Assembly (NCBI RefSeq): GCF_024753205.1
Contig: NZ_JANUGZ010000004.1
Location: 248,001 to 312,000 of the forward strand
Direction: 5' to 3'
Origin: Massilia aurea
GTDB taxonomy: Bacteria > Pseudomonadota > Gammaproteobacteria > Burkholderiales > Burkholderiaceae_D
Length of the DNA stretch: 64,000 bases
Shown here: piece after piece, positions 1 to 9,235 of the stretch
Position numbering within the stretch: position 1 is the first letter of the stretch
Layout of the letters: the number at the start of each line of letters is the position of its first letter
Program-made: the position numbers and the translations under genes
Notes under the pieces: generated by a model
The model's input: the letters and a program-made list of their open reading frames with translations, nothing else
Told to the model about the DNA's origin: nothing
The model's database searches: none

Positions 1-167
1 CGCTGAGCCGTCGCGAAAGCGACAACAACGCCTACGGCGCCCTGGGTGTTCAGTACAACATCAACCAGGACGTGGCTGTGATCGCTGAATACGAGCGTTT
101 CGGCGGCACCCGTGACTTCGGCGTGCGTCCAAACGCACTGACCATCGGCGCGAAATACTCGTTCTAA
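1..167 (+). CDS. C-terminal end of an outer-membrane beta-barrel (OmpA/porin-like) protein, partial
   Basis: The reading frame enters from the left edge (first full codon at base 3) and gives about 54 residues ending at TAA 165-167. The peptide alternates polar and hydrophobic residues as in beta-strands (for example YGALGVQYNIN and ALTIGAKYSF) and ends in a C-terminal Phe, the recognition signature of the BAM machinery for outer-membrane barrels. The mention of an evolving tyrosine and glycine pattern resembles the OmpA transmembrane domain family. The start and most of the protein lie outside the window, so the exact family cannot be fixed. A strong terminator follows 16 bases after the stop. 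Confidence 0.7.
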   Translation, partial: LSRRESDNNAYGALGVQYNINQDVAVIAEYERFGGTRDFGVRPNALTIGAKYSF

Positions 168-182
168 GCAGAACGTAGCTTG

Positions 183-209
183 AAAAAAAGGCCCTTCGGG
201 GCCTTTTTT
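183..209 (+). terminator. Rho-independent terminator of the porin gene
   Basis: A GGCCC/GGGCC stem closed by a TTCG tetraloop (190-203) is flanked by seven A on the left and six T on the right. The A and T tracts extend the stem, so it can act in both directions, but the T tract directly follows the porin-like gene. Confidence 0.85.
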
Positions 210-250
210 CATGGGTGCTGGGAGCTCAATTTGTACCCGCCAATAAAAAA

Positions 251-273
251 GCCTGCCAATCGGCGGGCTTTTT
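251..273. terminator. Second hairpin terminator between convergent genes
   Basis: GCCTGCC (251-257) pairs with GGCGGGC (262-268) around an AATC loop. Six A precede it and five T follow it. It lies 25 bases from the stop of the opposing ettA gene and most likely serves that transcript, read on the minus strand. Confidence 0.75.
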
Positions 274-297
274 GCGTTTGTATCGTCAGTGCTGCGA

Positions 298-1965
298 TCA
301 GGTCGTGAGTGGCTTGTAACGAATCCGCTTTGGCTTCGCGCCTTCTTCACCCAGACGCTTCTTCTTGTCGGCTTCGTATTCCTGATAGTTACCGTCAAAG
401 AAGGTCACTTGTGAATCACCCTCGAACGCCAGAATGTGGGTCGCGATGCGATCCAGGAACCAGCGATCGTGGGAAATGACCATCACGCTACCAGCGAACT
501 CGAGCAGGGCGTCTTCGAGCGCGCGCAGGGTTTCGACGTCCAGATCGTTTGACGGTTCATCGAGCAGCAGCACGTTGCCGCCTTGCAGCAGCGTCTTGGC
601 CAGGTGCAGACGGCCGCGCTCACCACCGGACAGGTTGCCGACGATCTTTTGCTGATCCGAGCCCTTGAAGTTGAAGCGGCCCAGGTAGGCGCGCGATGGC
701 ATTTCGAAACGGCCGACGCTGAGCATGTCGGCGCCGCCCGAGACGTCCTCGAACACGCTCTTGGCATTGGCCAGTTCGTCGCGGTGCTGGTCGACGATCG
801 ACACGCGCGCGGTCTGGCCGATCTTGACCTCGCCGCTGTCCGGCTGCTCTTTGCCGGTGATCATCTTGAACAGCGTCGACTTACCGGCGCCGTTCGGGCC
901 GATGATGCCGACGATCGCGCCTGGCGGCACGGTGAACGACAGGTTGTCGATCAGGAGGCGGTCGCCAAAGGCTTTCGAAACGTTCTTGAATTCGATGACT
1001 TCATTGCCCAGGCGTTCGGCCACGGGAATGAAGATCTCCTGCGTCTCGTTGCGCTGCTGGTATTCGTACTCGGACAGTTCGTTGAAGCGCGCGAGGCGGG
1101 CTTTCGACTTGGCCTGGCGTGCCTTTGGATTCTGGCGCGACCATTCGAGTTCTTTCGCCAGTGCTTTCTGACGGGCCGATTCGGTCGATTCTTCCTGCTT
1201 CAGGCGCGCCTGCTTCTGGTCCAGCCACGACGAGTAATTGCCCTTCCATGGAATGCCGCTGCCGCGGTCCAGTTCCAGGATCCATTCGGCGGCATTGTCG
1301 AGGAAGTAGCGATCGTGGGTGATGCCGACCACGGTGCCCGGGAAGCGCAGCAGGAATTGCTCGAGCCACTCGACCGATTCCGCATCCAGGTGGTTGGTCG
1401 GTTCGTCGAGCAGCAGCATGTCGGGCTTCGAGAGCAGCAGCTTGCACAGCGCCACGCGGCGCTTTTCACCGCCCGACAGCACGGCGATTTTTGCATCCCA
1501 CGGCGGCAGGCGCAGCGCATCGGCTGCCATTTCCAGCTGCAGGTTCAGGTTGCCGCCATCGGACGACGAGATGATCGCTTCCAGGCGTTCCTGCTCCTTG
1601 GCCAGCGCGTCGAAATCAGCGTCTTCTTCGGCGTAGGCCGCGTACACCGCTTCGAGCTTGGCTTGCGCTTCGAACGCTTCGCCCAGGCCCGATTCCACCT
1701 CCTGGCGCACGGTTTTTTCGGGGTCGAGCTGCGGTTCCTGCGGCAGGTAGCCGATGTTCAGGCCCGGCATCGGACGGGCTTCGCCCTGGATGTCGGTGTC
1801 GATGCCGGCCATGATTTTCAGCAGGGTCGATTTGCCCGAGCCGTTCAGGCCCAGCACGCCGATTTTGGCGCCCGGGAAGAAGGACAGGGAAATGTCCTTC
1901 AGAATCTGGCGTTTCGGTGGGACGATTTTGCCCACGCGGTTCATGGTATAGACGTAATTGGCCAT
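298..1965 (-). CDS. ettA: Energy-dependent translational throttle protein EttA (ABC-F ATPase)
   Basis: ABC-F proteins bind the ribosomal E site and couple the cellular ATP/ADP ratio to the start of translation elongation. The 555-residue product has two ABC ATPase domains: Walker A GLNGSGKST near residues 39-47 with signature LSGGEKRR, then a second Walker A GPNGAGKST near residue 355 with signature LSGGERGR. A charged interdomain linker lies between them. The length matches E. coli EttA (555). The start MANYVYTMNRV was chosen because it matches the family N-terminus; the open frame extends ten codons upstream without a recognisable family sequence. rarD lies upstream on the same strand with about 105 bases between them. 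Confidence 0.95.
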   Translation of the reverse strand: MANYVYTMNRVGKIVPPKRQILKDISLSFFPGAKIGVLGLNGSGKSTLLKIMAGIDTDIQGEARPMPGLNIGYLPQEPQLDPEKTVRQEVESGLGEAFEAQAKLEAVYAAYAEEDADFDALAKEQERLEAIISSSDGGNLNLQLEMAADALRLPPWDAKIAVLSGGEKRRVALCKLLLSKPDMLLLDEPTNHLDAESVEWLEQFLLRFPGTVVGITHDRYFLDNAAEWILELDRGSGIPWKGNYSSWLDQKQARLKQEESTESARQKALAKELEWSRQNPKARQAKSKARLARFNELSEYEYQQRNETQEIFIPVAERLGNEVIEFKNVSKAFGDRLLIDNLSFTVPPGAIVGIIGPNGAGKSTLFKMITGKEQPDSGEVKIGQTARVSIVDQHRDELANAKSVFEDVSGGADMLSVGRFEMPSRAYLGRFNFKGSDQQKIVGNLSGGERGRLHLAKTLLQGGNVLLLDEPSNDLDVETLRALEDALLEFAGSVMVISHDRWFLDRIATHILAFEGDSQVTFFDGNYQEYEADKKKRLGEEGAKPKRIRYKPLTT

Positions 1966-2070
1966 GCTTGTACTCTGGTGTTGTTCGAGGTGCACAGGAT
2001 ACGACAGAACCTGCAGCCGACACAGGATTTCTTGGCAAATCTGCGCCGCATGCGCCCCAGATACGCCCCT

Positions 2071-2952
2071 TCAAGCCTTGGCGACAACTGGCTGCCGGCG
2101 CAGCAATCCTTCCCCGGCGAACAGCGCCAGCGCGCTCCAGATCAGCGCGAAGCCGACCAGGCGATCGGCCGAGAACGCTTCTTTGAACAACCACACGCCG
2201 AGCAAAAATTGCAGCGTCGGCGACAGGTATTGCAACAGGCCCAGGATCGACAGCGGGATCTTGCGCGCACCGGTGGCAAACAGCAGCAGCGGGATCGCGG
2301 TGAGCGGGCCGGCCATGATCAACAGCCAGCGCGTGGTGTCCGACGCCGTATTGATGAACACGTTCTGGCCCTGCACCGTCAGCCAGATCACGTAGCCGGC
2401 CGCCAGTGGAAACAGCACGATGGTCTCGAACGACAATCCCTCGAGCGGACCAAGCGCGGCCGTTTTGCGCAGCAAGCCATAGCCGCCGAACGACAGCGCC
2501 AGAAACAGCGCAATCCACGGCACCGTGCCGGCCTGCCAGGTCAGCCAGGCCACGCCCAGTGCGGCCACGCCGATGGCAGCCCACTGCAGCGGGCGCATGC
2601 GTTCCTTCAGGATCAGATAACCCAGCACGATATTGACCAGGGGATTGATGAAGTAGCCGAGACTGGCCTCGATCACATGGTGGTTCATCACCGACCAGAT
2701 ATACACGAGCCAATTGGCGCTGAGCAGTAGGGCGGACAGCACGAAACTGAAGAACACGCGCGGCTGGCGCACGACCTGCAGCCACTTCCAGTCGCGTCGC
2801 AGCAATAGCAACACCAGCAGGAAGGCCAGTGACCACAGCATGCGGTGCGCCAGGATCTGCAGCGGCGGCACCTCGCCCAGGGCGTGGAAATAAATGGGGA
2901 ACAGGCCCCAGCAGAAGAAGGCCAGGGCCGCGTAAATAATGCCGGAACGCAT
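2071..2952 (-). CDS. rarD: RarD-type EamA/DMT permease
   Basis: The 293-residue protein is almost entirely hydrophobic, with about ten predicted membrane segments in two EamA-like halves, as expected for the drug/metabolite transporter superfamily. The opening MRSGIIYAALAFFCWGLFP and the early sequence LQILAHRMLWS are characteristic of the RarD subfamily. The substrate of RarD proteins is not established. The start at 2952 gives the family N-terminus; the open frame continues 61 codons upstream into the promoter region without similarity. It is divergent from kup and probably shares a promoter region with it. Confidence 0.85.
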   Translation of the reverse strand: MRSGIIYAALAFFCWGLFPIYFHALGEVPPLQILAHRMLWSLAFLLVLLLLRRDWKWLQVVRQPRVFFSFVLSALLLSANWLVYIWSVMNHHVIEASLGYFINPLVNIVLGYLILKERMRPLQWAAIGVAALGVAWLTWQAGTVPWIALFLALSFGGYGLLRKTAALGPLEGLSFETIVLFPLAAGYVIWLTVQGQNVFINTASDTTRWLLIMAGPLTAIPLLLFATGARKIPLSILGLLQYLSPTLQFLLGVWLFKEAFSADRLVGFALIWSALALFAGEGLLRRQPVVAKA

Positions 2953-3081
2953 GGGGAGGAGGGGCGAGGTTGCAGGGCCGACATTATCACTGAATACCTG
3001 GCACGCTGCTGGCGCGCCGCCGGTTTTACACAGGTGTATGATGCACAACCGAATCTTCTTGCAATTCCAACACTTCATTTT

Positions 3082-3098
3082 TTGGTGCGCCGCACCAA
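3082..3098. promoter_or_regulatory. Perfect inverted repeat upstream of kup
   Basis: TTGGTGCG-C-CGCACCAA is an eight-base inverted repeat around one central base, ending 20 bases before the kup start codon in the 166-base divergent rarD-kup interval. It could be an operator or a leader hairpin near the ribosome-binding region. No known regulator is assigned to it. Confidence 0.4.
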
Positions 3099-3118
3099 TA
3101 CAACAGCGATGGTGACTC

Positions 3119-4996
3119 TTGACCTCAGATAACAAGAAAAGCAGCCTGGCGGCCCTTACCCTGGCAGCGGTCGGGATCGTCTATGGCGACATTGGCACGA
3201 GCCCCCTGTACACGTTGCGCGCGGTGTTCGACGAAGACCACGGCCTGCCGCTCAATACGCCGAATATCCTCGGCATCATTTCGCTGATTTTCTGGGCCCT
3301 GACGCTGATTGTCTCGCTCAAGTACGTGATCCTGGTGCTGCGCGCGCACAATCGCGGCGAGGGCGGCATCATGGCCCTGATGGCGCTGGCCACCAGTTCG
3401 ATACCGCGTACATCCAAGTGGAGCTTCCCGCTACTGGCCATCGGCGTCATCGGCGCCACGATGTTCTATGGCGACAGCGTGATCACGCCGGCGATCTCGG
3501 TGCTGGGCGCCATCGAAGGGATCGAGGTTGCCGCGCCCGGCATGTCGCAGTATGTCGTGCCGCTGGCGGTGGTGGTGCTGGTGGCCCTGTACAGCGTGCA
3601 GCGCCATGGCACGGCCGGCATCGGCCGCTTCTTCGGGCCCGTGATGGCGGTCTGGTTCCTGGTGCTGGCCGCAATGGGCATCGTCAATATCATCGAAGCA
3701 CCGGTGATCCTGAATGCGCTCAATCCATGGCATGCGCTGCACTTCATGCTGGAAAATAAAATACTGGCGTTCATCGCGCTGGGCGCGGTGGTGCTGGCCA
3801 TCACCGGCGCCGAAGCACTGTATGCCGACATGGGCCACTTCGGCGCCAAGCCGATCCGCTGGGCCTGGTTCCTGATCGCGTATCCGGCACTGACCCTGAA
3901 CTACCTGGGCCAGGGCGGCCTGTTGATCATGCAGCCGGCCGCGGTGGAAAACCCGTTCTATTATCAGCTCGGCGCGTGGAGCGTGATTCCGCTGGTGATC
4001 CTGTCGACCATGGCTGCCGTGATCGCTTCGCAGGCAACGATCTCGGGTACCTATTCGATGACCAAGCAAGCCATTGCGCTGGGCCTGTTGCCGCGCATGC
4101 GCATCATGCACACGTCCGAAAGCGAGATTGGCCAGATCTATATTCCGGCCGTCAACTGGCTGCAACTGGTGGTCGTGCTGATCGCCGTGATCGGCTTCGG
4201 CTCATCCGACGAACTGGCCGGCGCCTACGGCATTGCAGTGACCGCCACCATGATGGCCACGACGATTCTGACGTTCTTCGTCACGCGCTACCGCTGGCAC
4301 TTGCCGCTGTGGATGTGCTTGATGGCCACCGGCTTCTTCCTGACGATCGACATCATGCTGTTCGCCGCCACCACGACGAAGCTGTTCCACGGCGGCTGGT
4401 TCCCGCTGCTGATGGGCGCCGTGCTGCTGACCCTGATGCTGACCTGGAAACGGGGCCGCGAGCTGGTGTTCGAGAACTTGCAAAAGCATGCGATTCCGCT
4501 GGAGGCGTTCATGGAGTCGCTGTTCGTGGCGCCGCCGACGCGCGTGCCCGGCACGGCCATCTTCCTGCGCGGCGAAAGCGATGGCGTGCCGCACGCGATG
4601 CTGCACAACCTGTCGCACAACAAGGTGCTGCATGAGCGCGTCGTGTTCCTGACGGTGCACATGCGCGAAGAGCCGTGGGTGCCGGCGGACGAACAGATCG
4701 TCATCAATGACCTGGGCCACAACTGCTACCAGCTCAATATCCATTACGGCTTCAAGGACGAGGCCGATATTCCGGACATCCTGCAGCGCAGCGCCGCACT
4801 GGGCCTGGAATTCGAAATGATGGAAACGTCGTTCTTCATCGCGCGCCAGACTGTGATCTCGGCCCCGGGCGGCGGCATGGCGCCATGGCGCGAGCACCTG
4901 TACGTGGCAATGTCGCGCAACGCCCGCAGCGCGGCCGACTACTATCAGATCCGCACCAACCGCGTGATCGAGCTGGGCACGCAAATCGAAATTTGA
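3119..4996 (+). CDS. kup: Kup-type low-affinity potassium transporter
   Basis: Kup proteins import K+ (probably with H+) across the inner membrane. The 625-residue product has about twelve hydrophobic segments in the first 430 residues, the family hallmark GDIGTSPLYTL near residues 20-30, and a cytoplasmic C-terminal domain of about 190 residues. Length is typical. The start is TTG at 3119: an in-frame stop at 3113-3115 rules out anything longer, and the conserved N-terminal sequence begins immediately after it. No good Shine-Dalgarno sequence is seen, so a low translation rate or a role of the nearby inverted repeat is possible. It is divergent from rarD. Confidence 0.95.
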   Translation: MTSDNKKSSLAALTLAAVGIVYGDIGTSPLYTLRAVFDEDHGLPLNTPNILGIISLIFWALTLIVSLKYVILVLRAHNRGEGGIMALMALATSSIPRTSKWSFPLLAIGVIGATMFYGDSVITPAISVLGAIEGIEVAAPGMSQYVVPLAVVVLVALYSVQRHGTAGIGRFFGPVMAVWFLVLAAMGIVNIIEAPVILNALNPWHALHFMLENKILAFIALGAVVLAITGAEALYADMGHFGAKPIRWAWFLIAYPALTLNYLGQGGLLIMQPAAVENPFYYQLGAWSVIPLVILSTMAAVIASQATISGTYSMTKQAIALGLLPRMRIMHTSESEIGQIYIPAVNWLQLVVVLIAVIGFGSSDELAGAYGIAVTATMMATTILTFFVTRYRWHLPLWMCLMATGFFLTIDIMLFAATTTKLFHGGWFPLLMGAVLLTLMLTWKRGRELVFENLQKHAIPLEAFMESLFVAPPTRVPGTAIFLRGESDGVPHAMLHNLSHNKVLHERVVFLTVHMREEPWVPADEQIVINDLGHNCYQLNIHYGFKDEADIPDILQRSAALGLEFEMMETSFFIARQTVISAPGGGMAPWREHLYVAMSRNARSAADYYQIRTNRVIELGTQIEI

Positions 4997-5132
4997 TGCG
5001 TGAAAATTTGCTTAACTACAATTTTCAGACAAAGTCGGGACAGTTTCATATGGCTGATTCGATAAGGTACGGGCTTTCGCAATACCGGTTCCGCGTACCT
5101 ATTTCGTGTAATTTTTCAGCCAAGGATGTCCC

Positions 5133-5564
5133 ATGATGAAGCTCCCCCTGATCGCCGCCTTTGCCGCCATGCTCGCCCTGAGCGCGTGCGGCGGTGGCAG
5201 CGATGATTCGCCCGCCAAGCCGGCCGTGAGCAGCCCTGCTGCCCTGACCAGGACCGACACCGTCGTTGGCACCGGCGCCGAAGCCGTCGCCGGCAAGCGC
5301 GTCACCGTTGCCTATACGCTGTGGTTGTACAGCGCGACGGCGAGCGACTTCAAGGGCACGCGCCAGGAAGCCAGCGAATTTGCGTTCACCGTGGGCAGCC
5401 GCGATACCATCACCGGCTTCGACCAGGGCGTGGCGGGCATGAAGGTCGGCGGCAAGCGCACGCTCCTGATCCCATCGGCGCTGGCCTACGGCGCCGAGGG
5501 CCGCGGACCGATCCCGGCGAATGCGGGCCTGGTGTTTGAAGTGACGCTGAACAAGGTCGAGTAA
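5133..5564 (+). CDS. FKBP-type peptidyl-prolyl cis-trans isomerase, lipoprotein
   Basis: FKBPs accelerate cis-trans isomerisation of prolyl bonds during folding. The 143-residue protein begins with a lipoprotein signal peptide ending in LSAC (Cys19) followed by a Gly/Ser/Asp linker, so it should be a lipid-anchored periplasmic protein. Residues 40-143 form a single FKBP domain with the motifs FTVGSRDTITGFDQGVAGMK and IPSALAYG. Ser20-region residues after Cys are Gly rather than Asp, which favours sorting to the outer membrane. The start at 5133 (first of two Met codons) follows an AAGGA sequence. Confidence 0.9.
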   Translation: MMKLPLIAAFAAMLALSACGGGSDDSPAKPAVSSPAALTRTDTVVGTGAEAVAGKRVTVAYTLWLYSATASDFKGTRQEASEFAFTVGSRDTITGFDQGVAGMKVGGKRTLLIPSALAYGAEGRGPIPANAGLVFEVTLNKVE

Positions 5565-5572
5565 GCCACGCA

Positions 5573-5608
5573 TGTTGAACGCGTGGACGGCAAACCCGTC
5601 CACCCTAC
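5573..5608. repeat. Intergenic palindromic repeat, half copy
   Basis: This 36-base segment is nearly identical to the first half of the element at 16742-16818: it starts TGTTGAACGCGTGGACGG and ends CCGTCCACCCTAC. GTGGACGG (5583-5590) pairs with CCGTCCAC (5596-5603) around a five-base loop. It begins nine bases after the FKBP stop codon. It looks like a REP-type element of which only one hairpin is present here. Confidence 0.7.
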
Positions 5609-5745
5609 TTGGCTTGTTGGCTGGCCGTGCCCTGGTCGTCGTCTGTGTGGCATCTACACCAGAGGCGGAGCGCACGGCTGATCCGGCGCACGGGGCGCCG
5701 TTTGCCCATCGGCGATGCTCGGGACTTTGTTGTCGCGAGCCCGCC

Positions 5746-5949
5746 ATGCCGCCTTTCCTGCCGATCCTCGGCGCATTACCGTTCCTTGTTCTGCCCTCAT
5801 CTGGCGCCGCCATGCCCGCACCGGCCCTGCTGGCGCCTGCCTGCGTGGTTGCTACCACCAGGCCCATGGGACACCATGAACCACCGGCCTGGCTGCTGCT
5901 GGCCGGCGCCGTCATCCTGCTTGGCGCCGGGCGGGTGGCGGCATCCTGA
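5746..5949 (+). CDS. Small ORF with signal-like N-terminus and possible degenerate PEP-CTERM end
   Basis: This 67-residue ORF is not firmly supported as a gene. Its N-terminus is hydrophobic and signal-like (MPPFLPILGALPFLVLPSSG). Its C-terminus reads EPPAWLLLAGAVILLGAGR, which recalls the PEP-CTERM sorting signal: Pro-Glu-Pro-like motif, a hydrophobic segment and then a basic residue at the very end. The window carries genes associated with the exosortase A system, which processes such tails. Against it: no clear ribosome-binding site, the motif is EPP rather than PEP, and only one Arg follows the hydrophobic segment. The same frame is open upstream to 5572 inside the repeat, so the start is uncertain. 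Confidence 0.3.
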   Translation: MPPFLPILGALPFLVLPSSGAAMPAPALLAPACVVATTRPMGHHEPPAWLLLAGAVILLGAGRVAAS

Positions 5950-5964
5950 CACGTATAAAAGCGC

Positions 5965-6432
5965 TCAGCGCAGCATGTCGATGTGCATGATGCCGTCTTC
6001 GTCGTACGGCGCCGACACCGTCTGGAAGCCGAAGCTCGCATAGAAGCGCTCCAGGTATTGCTGGGCACCGATGCGGATGCGGTGGCCCGGGTGCAGCGCT
6101 TCGGCATGCGCGATGCCCTGGTCAAGCAGCGCGCGGCCAGCGCCGCTGCCGCGTGCGGCCGGCGTGGTGATGACGCGGCCAATCGACATCTCGTCGTACT
6201 TCGCGCCCGGCGCCAGCACGCGCAGGTAGGCGGCCAGCTGGCGCTTGCCGTCCACGTCGCGCCAGCCGAGCAGGTGATGCGCCTCGAGGTCGTAGCCGTC
6301 GATGTCCGGGTACAGGCACGTCTGCTCCAGAATGAAGACGTTCTGGCGCGCGGCCAGCACGTCATACAGGTCGAACGGGGTCAGGTCGGCGAAGCGGGAG
6401 AAGTGCCAGTCGATGGTGCTGGGGGAGGTCAT
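5965..6432 (-). CDS. ElaA-type GNAT N-acetyltransferase
   Basis: The 155-residue protein is a single GNAT domain. Its acetyl-CoA-binding region IGRVITTPAARGSGAGRALL matches the GNAT motif A pattern (R/Q-x-x-G-x-G/A). The N-terminal part RQNVFILEQTCLYPDIDGYD and the C-terminal FYASFGFQTVSAPYDEDGI match the ElaA family, whose acceptor substrate is unknown. Length is close to E. coli ElaA (153). It lies between the small ORF at 5746 (opposite strand) and the deacetylase-family gene 39 bases upstream on the same strand. Confidence 0.85.
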   Translation of the reverse strand: MTSPSTIDWHFSRFADLTPFDLYDVLAARQNVFILEQTCLYPDIDGYDLEAHHLLGWRDVDGKRQLAAYLRVLAPGAKYDEMSIGRVITTPAARGSGAGRALLDQGIAHAEALHPGHRIRIGAQQYLERFYASFGFQTVSAPYDEDGIMHIDMLR

Positions 6433-6471
6433 GGGCAGATACGGGTCAATGAAAAATGGGACGGGAGTGTG

Positions 6472-7518
6472 CTATTCGGCGGCGGTCTCGAAGCCTTCGA
6501 GCACGTTGACGGTATGGATGCCCAGCTCCGGGCTGATGGCGCCGCCTTCGAAAATGAACACGGTTGGCAAACCCAGGTGCGCAATGCGCTCGCCGATGCG
6601 CAGAAAGTCGCCGCCCTGCAGGTGGAAGCGCGGCTCGTTGCCATGGGCGAAGGTGTCCACGCCCAGCGAGACCACGAGCGCCTGCGGGCGCGTCATCGCG
6701 ATCTTCACGCATGCCGTTTCGAGCGCCGCGAACCAGGTGGCGCTGCTGCTACCCGGTGCGAGCGGCAGGTTCATCGTGTAGCCGACGCCTGCGCCGCTGC
6801 CGGTTTCGTCGGCGTGGCCCAGGTAGAACGGGTACGCGACGCGCGGGTCGGCATGGATCGAAATGAACAGCACGTCGCTGCGGCCATAGAAGATGCTCTG
6901 GGTGCCGTTGCCGTGGTGGTAGTCAAGGTCGAGGATGGCGACGCGCTCGCGCCCGTCGTCCAGCAGATGCTGGGCCGCCAGCGCCGCGTTGTTCAGGAAG
7001 CACGAACCGCCAAAGAAGTCGCTGCCGGCGTGGTGGCCGGGGGGGCGCGTCAGCGCAAAGGTGCCGCGCTCGCCGCGCTGCAATGCGTGCGCGGCATTGA
7101 CGGCGCAGTCCGCGCCCGTCTTGGCCGCGATCCAGGTGCCGCCGGTCAGCGGCGTGCTGCAATCCATCGAATACAGGCCCAGGCGGGCGCGGAAATTCTC
7201 GGGTTCGATGTCGCTGCGCAGCGTGCGCACCGGCCACACGACAGGAAAAGCATCCTTGCCGGCGTTGGCCGGATCGAGTGCCAGCCACTCGCTCCAGGCC
7301 GTGCGCAAAAAGTGCAGGTAGCGCGGACTATGAACGCGCTCGAGCGTCATCAGGGGCACGCCGTGCGGCGTGACGATGGCGCCCAGGCCGCGCCGTTCGC
7401 ACTCCTTCAACACCATCGTCACGCGCTCGGGTTTTTCCGAACACGGCGCCAGCTCGCCGCGCCCGATTGCGGCGCGGCCATCATGCTGGGCGTGGTGTTC
7501 GTTATAAAACGTGAGCAA
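6472..7518 (-). CDS. Histone deacetylase family protein (class II-like amidohydrolase)
   Basis: This family hydrolyses acetyl-amide bonds in acetyl-polyamines, acetyl-lysine or similar substrates with a single Zn2+ ion. The product has the catalytic PPGHHA motif, the metal-binding DLDYHHGNGTQ motif and a later SLGVDTFAHG segment. The TTG at 7518 was chosen because a GAGGA Shine-Dalgarno sequence lies four bases upstream and the family N-terminus LTFYNEHH follows; it gives 348 residues. An ATG at 7602 would add 28 unrelated residues and overlap gshA by 41 bases. With gshA it forms a probable operon. Confidence 0.88.
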   Translation of the reverse strand: MLTFYNEHHAQHDGRAAIGRGELAPCSEKPERVTMVLKECERRGLGAIVTPHGVPLMTLERVHSPRYLHFLRTAWSEWLALDPANAGKDAFPVVWPVRTLRSDIEPENFRARLGLYSMDCSTPLTGGTWIAAKTGADCAVNAAHALQRGERGTFALTRPPGHHAGSDFFGGSCFLNNAALAAQHLLDDGRERVAILDLDYHHGNGTQSIFYGRSDVLFISIHADPRVAYPFYLGHADETGSGAGVGYTMNLPLAPGSSSATWFAALETACVKIAMTRPQALVVSLGVDTFAHGNEPRFHLQGGDFLRIGERIAHLGLPTVFIFEGGAISPELGIHTVNVLEGFETAAE

Positions 7519-7561
7519 GTGGTCCTCGTGCGTCGGTGCAGGTGAGGCGACCGCTGCAGCC

Positions 7562-9157
7562 TCAGTTATTGCCGCACAGTGTACTGCTGTTGTACGCCGC
7601 AACGAAGGCGTCGAAGTTGCCGGTATCGGTTTGCTCGATGATCATCTGGTCAGCGATCGAGACGGCGGCCATTTCGTCGAACAGCATTTCTTCGGCGGGC
7701 ATCAACGGGCTGTCGCGGAACGACGCGGCGTGCAGCGTGCTTTGCTGCACGCCGAATGCTGCGGCCGAGCCCAGTGCGCGGATCTCGTCCAGCACGCGCG
7801 CCGATGGCGTCAGCGCCGGATCCTCGATCTTGGCTTTCTGGTGGCTCAGTGAGGCGGTGTGCACGTCGCCTTCGTTGTGCCCGTCGTCGAGCAATGCCGC
7901 CACGGGCCGGATGCGCTCGATCAACTCGAGCGCCCAGGTCGCAAGCGGCACTTCCAGGCCATCGCGCGTGAGCGTCAGGCCGGGCCGGCGGCCTTCCTTG
8001 ACTGTGCGCGCGAAGTTACGGGCGTGCATGGCGCTGTCATGGTCGCTGATCAAAGGGCTTTCTTCGAGGGCGCAGAACAGCAGGAACGCGTCCAGGAAGC
8101 GGCCTGTCTCGAGCGAGATGCCGACCGGCTCGTACGGATCGACGTCCATGCAGCGCACCTCGATGTACTGCACGCCGCGGTTGCACAGGGCCTGCACCGG
8201 ACGCTCGCCGGTGCGGATCACGCGCTTCGGGCGAATCGTCGAGTAGTACTCGTTCTCGATCTGCAGCACGTTGGTCGACAGCTGGATCCACTCGCCATCC
8301 TTCTTGGTACCCAGTTCTTGGTACGGCGGATACGGGCGATTGACCGCGTCCATCAGGCTGGTGACGTAGCTTTCCAGGCTGTTTTCGTGCGGGCGCAGGC
8401 CCGACTGCGCATCGTTCTGGTAACCGAGGTCGCTCATGCGCAGGCTGGTTGCGTACGGCAGGTACAGCGTGTCATCGGACAGCGTCTCGAGCGCATGCGG
8501 GCGGCCACGCAGGAAGCTCGTGGTCAGCGCCGGCGTGGCGCCGAACAGGTACATCAGCAGCCACGAATAACGGCGGAAGTTGCGCACCATCGCGATATAG
8601 CTCTCGGACTGGAAATCGCGCAGCGCGTGACGGCGTTCTTCGACGATGCCTTCGTCCTGGGCAAACACCTGCCACAGCTTTTCCGGCAGCGAGTAGTTGT
8701 AGTGAATGCCTGCGATGCACTGCATCGCCTTGCCATAGCGCAGCGCCAGGCCGCGCCGGTACACGTGCTTCAGCTGGCCGATATTCGAGGTGCCGTAGTA
8801 GGCGATCTCGATGTCTTCTTCGGGCGGCAGTTCGCCCGGCATCGACATGCCCCACAGCATGTCGTCGCCCAGCTTGGTGTACGCATGACGGTGGATCGCA
8901 TCGAGGCGGTGCAGCGCCAGCGAGATATCGTGCTCGACCGGGGTGATGAATTCCATCAGTGCTTCGGCGTAGTCGGTGGTGATGCTGGGGTGCGTCAGTG
9001 CCGAACCGAGGGCAGGCGGATGCGGGGTGCGCGCGAGCTGGCCGGCAGCATCCACGCGCAGCGTTTCGCGCTCGATGCCGCGCAGGCCCTGGCCCAGCAA
9101 GGCGCGGTGTTCGTCGTCGCCCAGCAGGGCCAGACGGCGGTTGAATTGGTTCGACAC
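7562..9157 (-). CDS. gshA: Glutamate-cysteine ligase
   Basis: Catalyses ATP-dependent formation of gamma-glutamylcysteine, the first and rate-limiting step of glutathione synthesis in the cytoplasm. The 531-residue product matches the E. coli-type (class I) enzyme: [16 protein letters not shown] near residue 27, then [18 protein letters not shown], and the central [12 protein letters not shown] motif. Length is slightly over that of E. coli GshA (518). A betaproteobacterial gshB is not nearby. The gene is followed after 43 bases by the deacetylase-family gene in the same direction. Confidence 0.95.
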   Translation of the reverse strand: MSNQFNRRLALLGDDEHRALLGQGLRGIERETLRVDAAGQLARTPHPPALGSALTHPSITTDYAEALMEFITPVEHDISLALHRLDAIHRHAYTKLGDDMLWGMSMPGELPPEEDIEIAYYGTSNIGQLKHVYRRGLALRYGKAMQCIAGIHYNYSLPEKLWQVFAQDEGIVEERRHALRDFQSESYIAMVRNFRRYSWLLMYLFGATPALTTSFLRGRPHALETLSDDTLYLPYATSLRMSDLGYQNDAQSGLRPHENSLESYVTSLMDAVNRPYPPYQELGTKKDGEWIQLSTNVLQIENEYYSTIRPKRVIRTGERPVQALCNRGVQYIEVRCMDVDPYEPVGISLETGRFLDAFLLFCALEESPLISDHDSAMHARNFARTVKEGRRPGLTLTRDGLEVPLATWALELIERIRPVAALLDDGHNEGDVHTASLSHQKAKIEDPALTPSARVLDEIRALGSAAAFGVQQSTLHAASFRDSPLMPAEEMLFDEMAAVSIADQMIIEQTDTGNFDAFVAAYNSSTLCGNN

Positions 9158-9235
9158 GGTGTTTCCTTTCTTGTACTGCCTGTTTCGGCTGGTGCAGAGA
9201 TTAACCGAAAATCGGACTCCACGTTCGGGCGGTCA

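Noticed and set aside
583..2730. A 715-codon open frame on the plus strand opposite ettA and rarD
   Set aside because: It is antisense to two well-supported genes, has no recognisable domain and shows the Arg/Gln/His-rich composition of a high-GC shadow frame.
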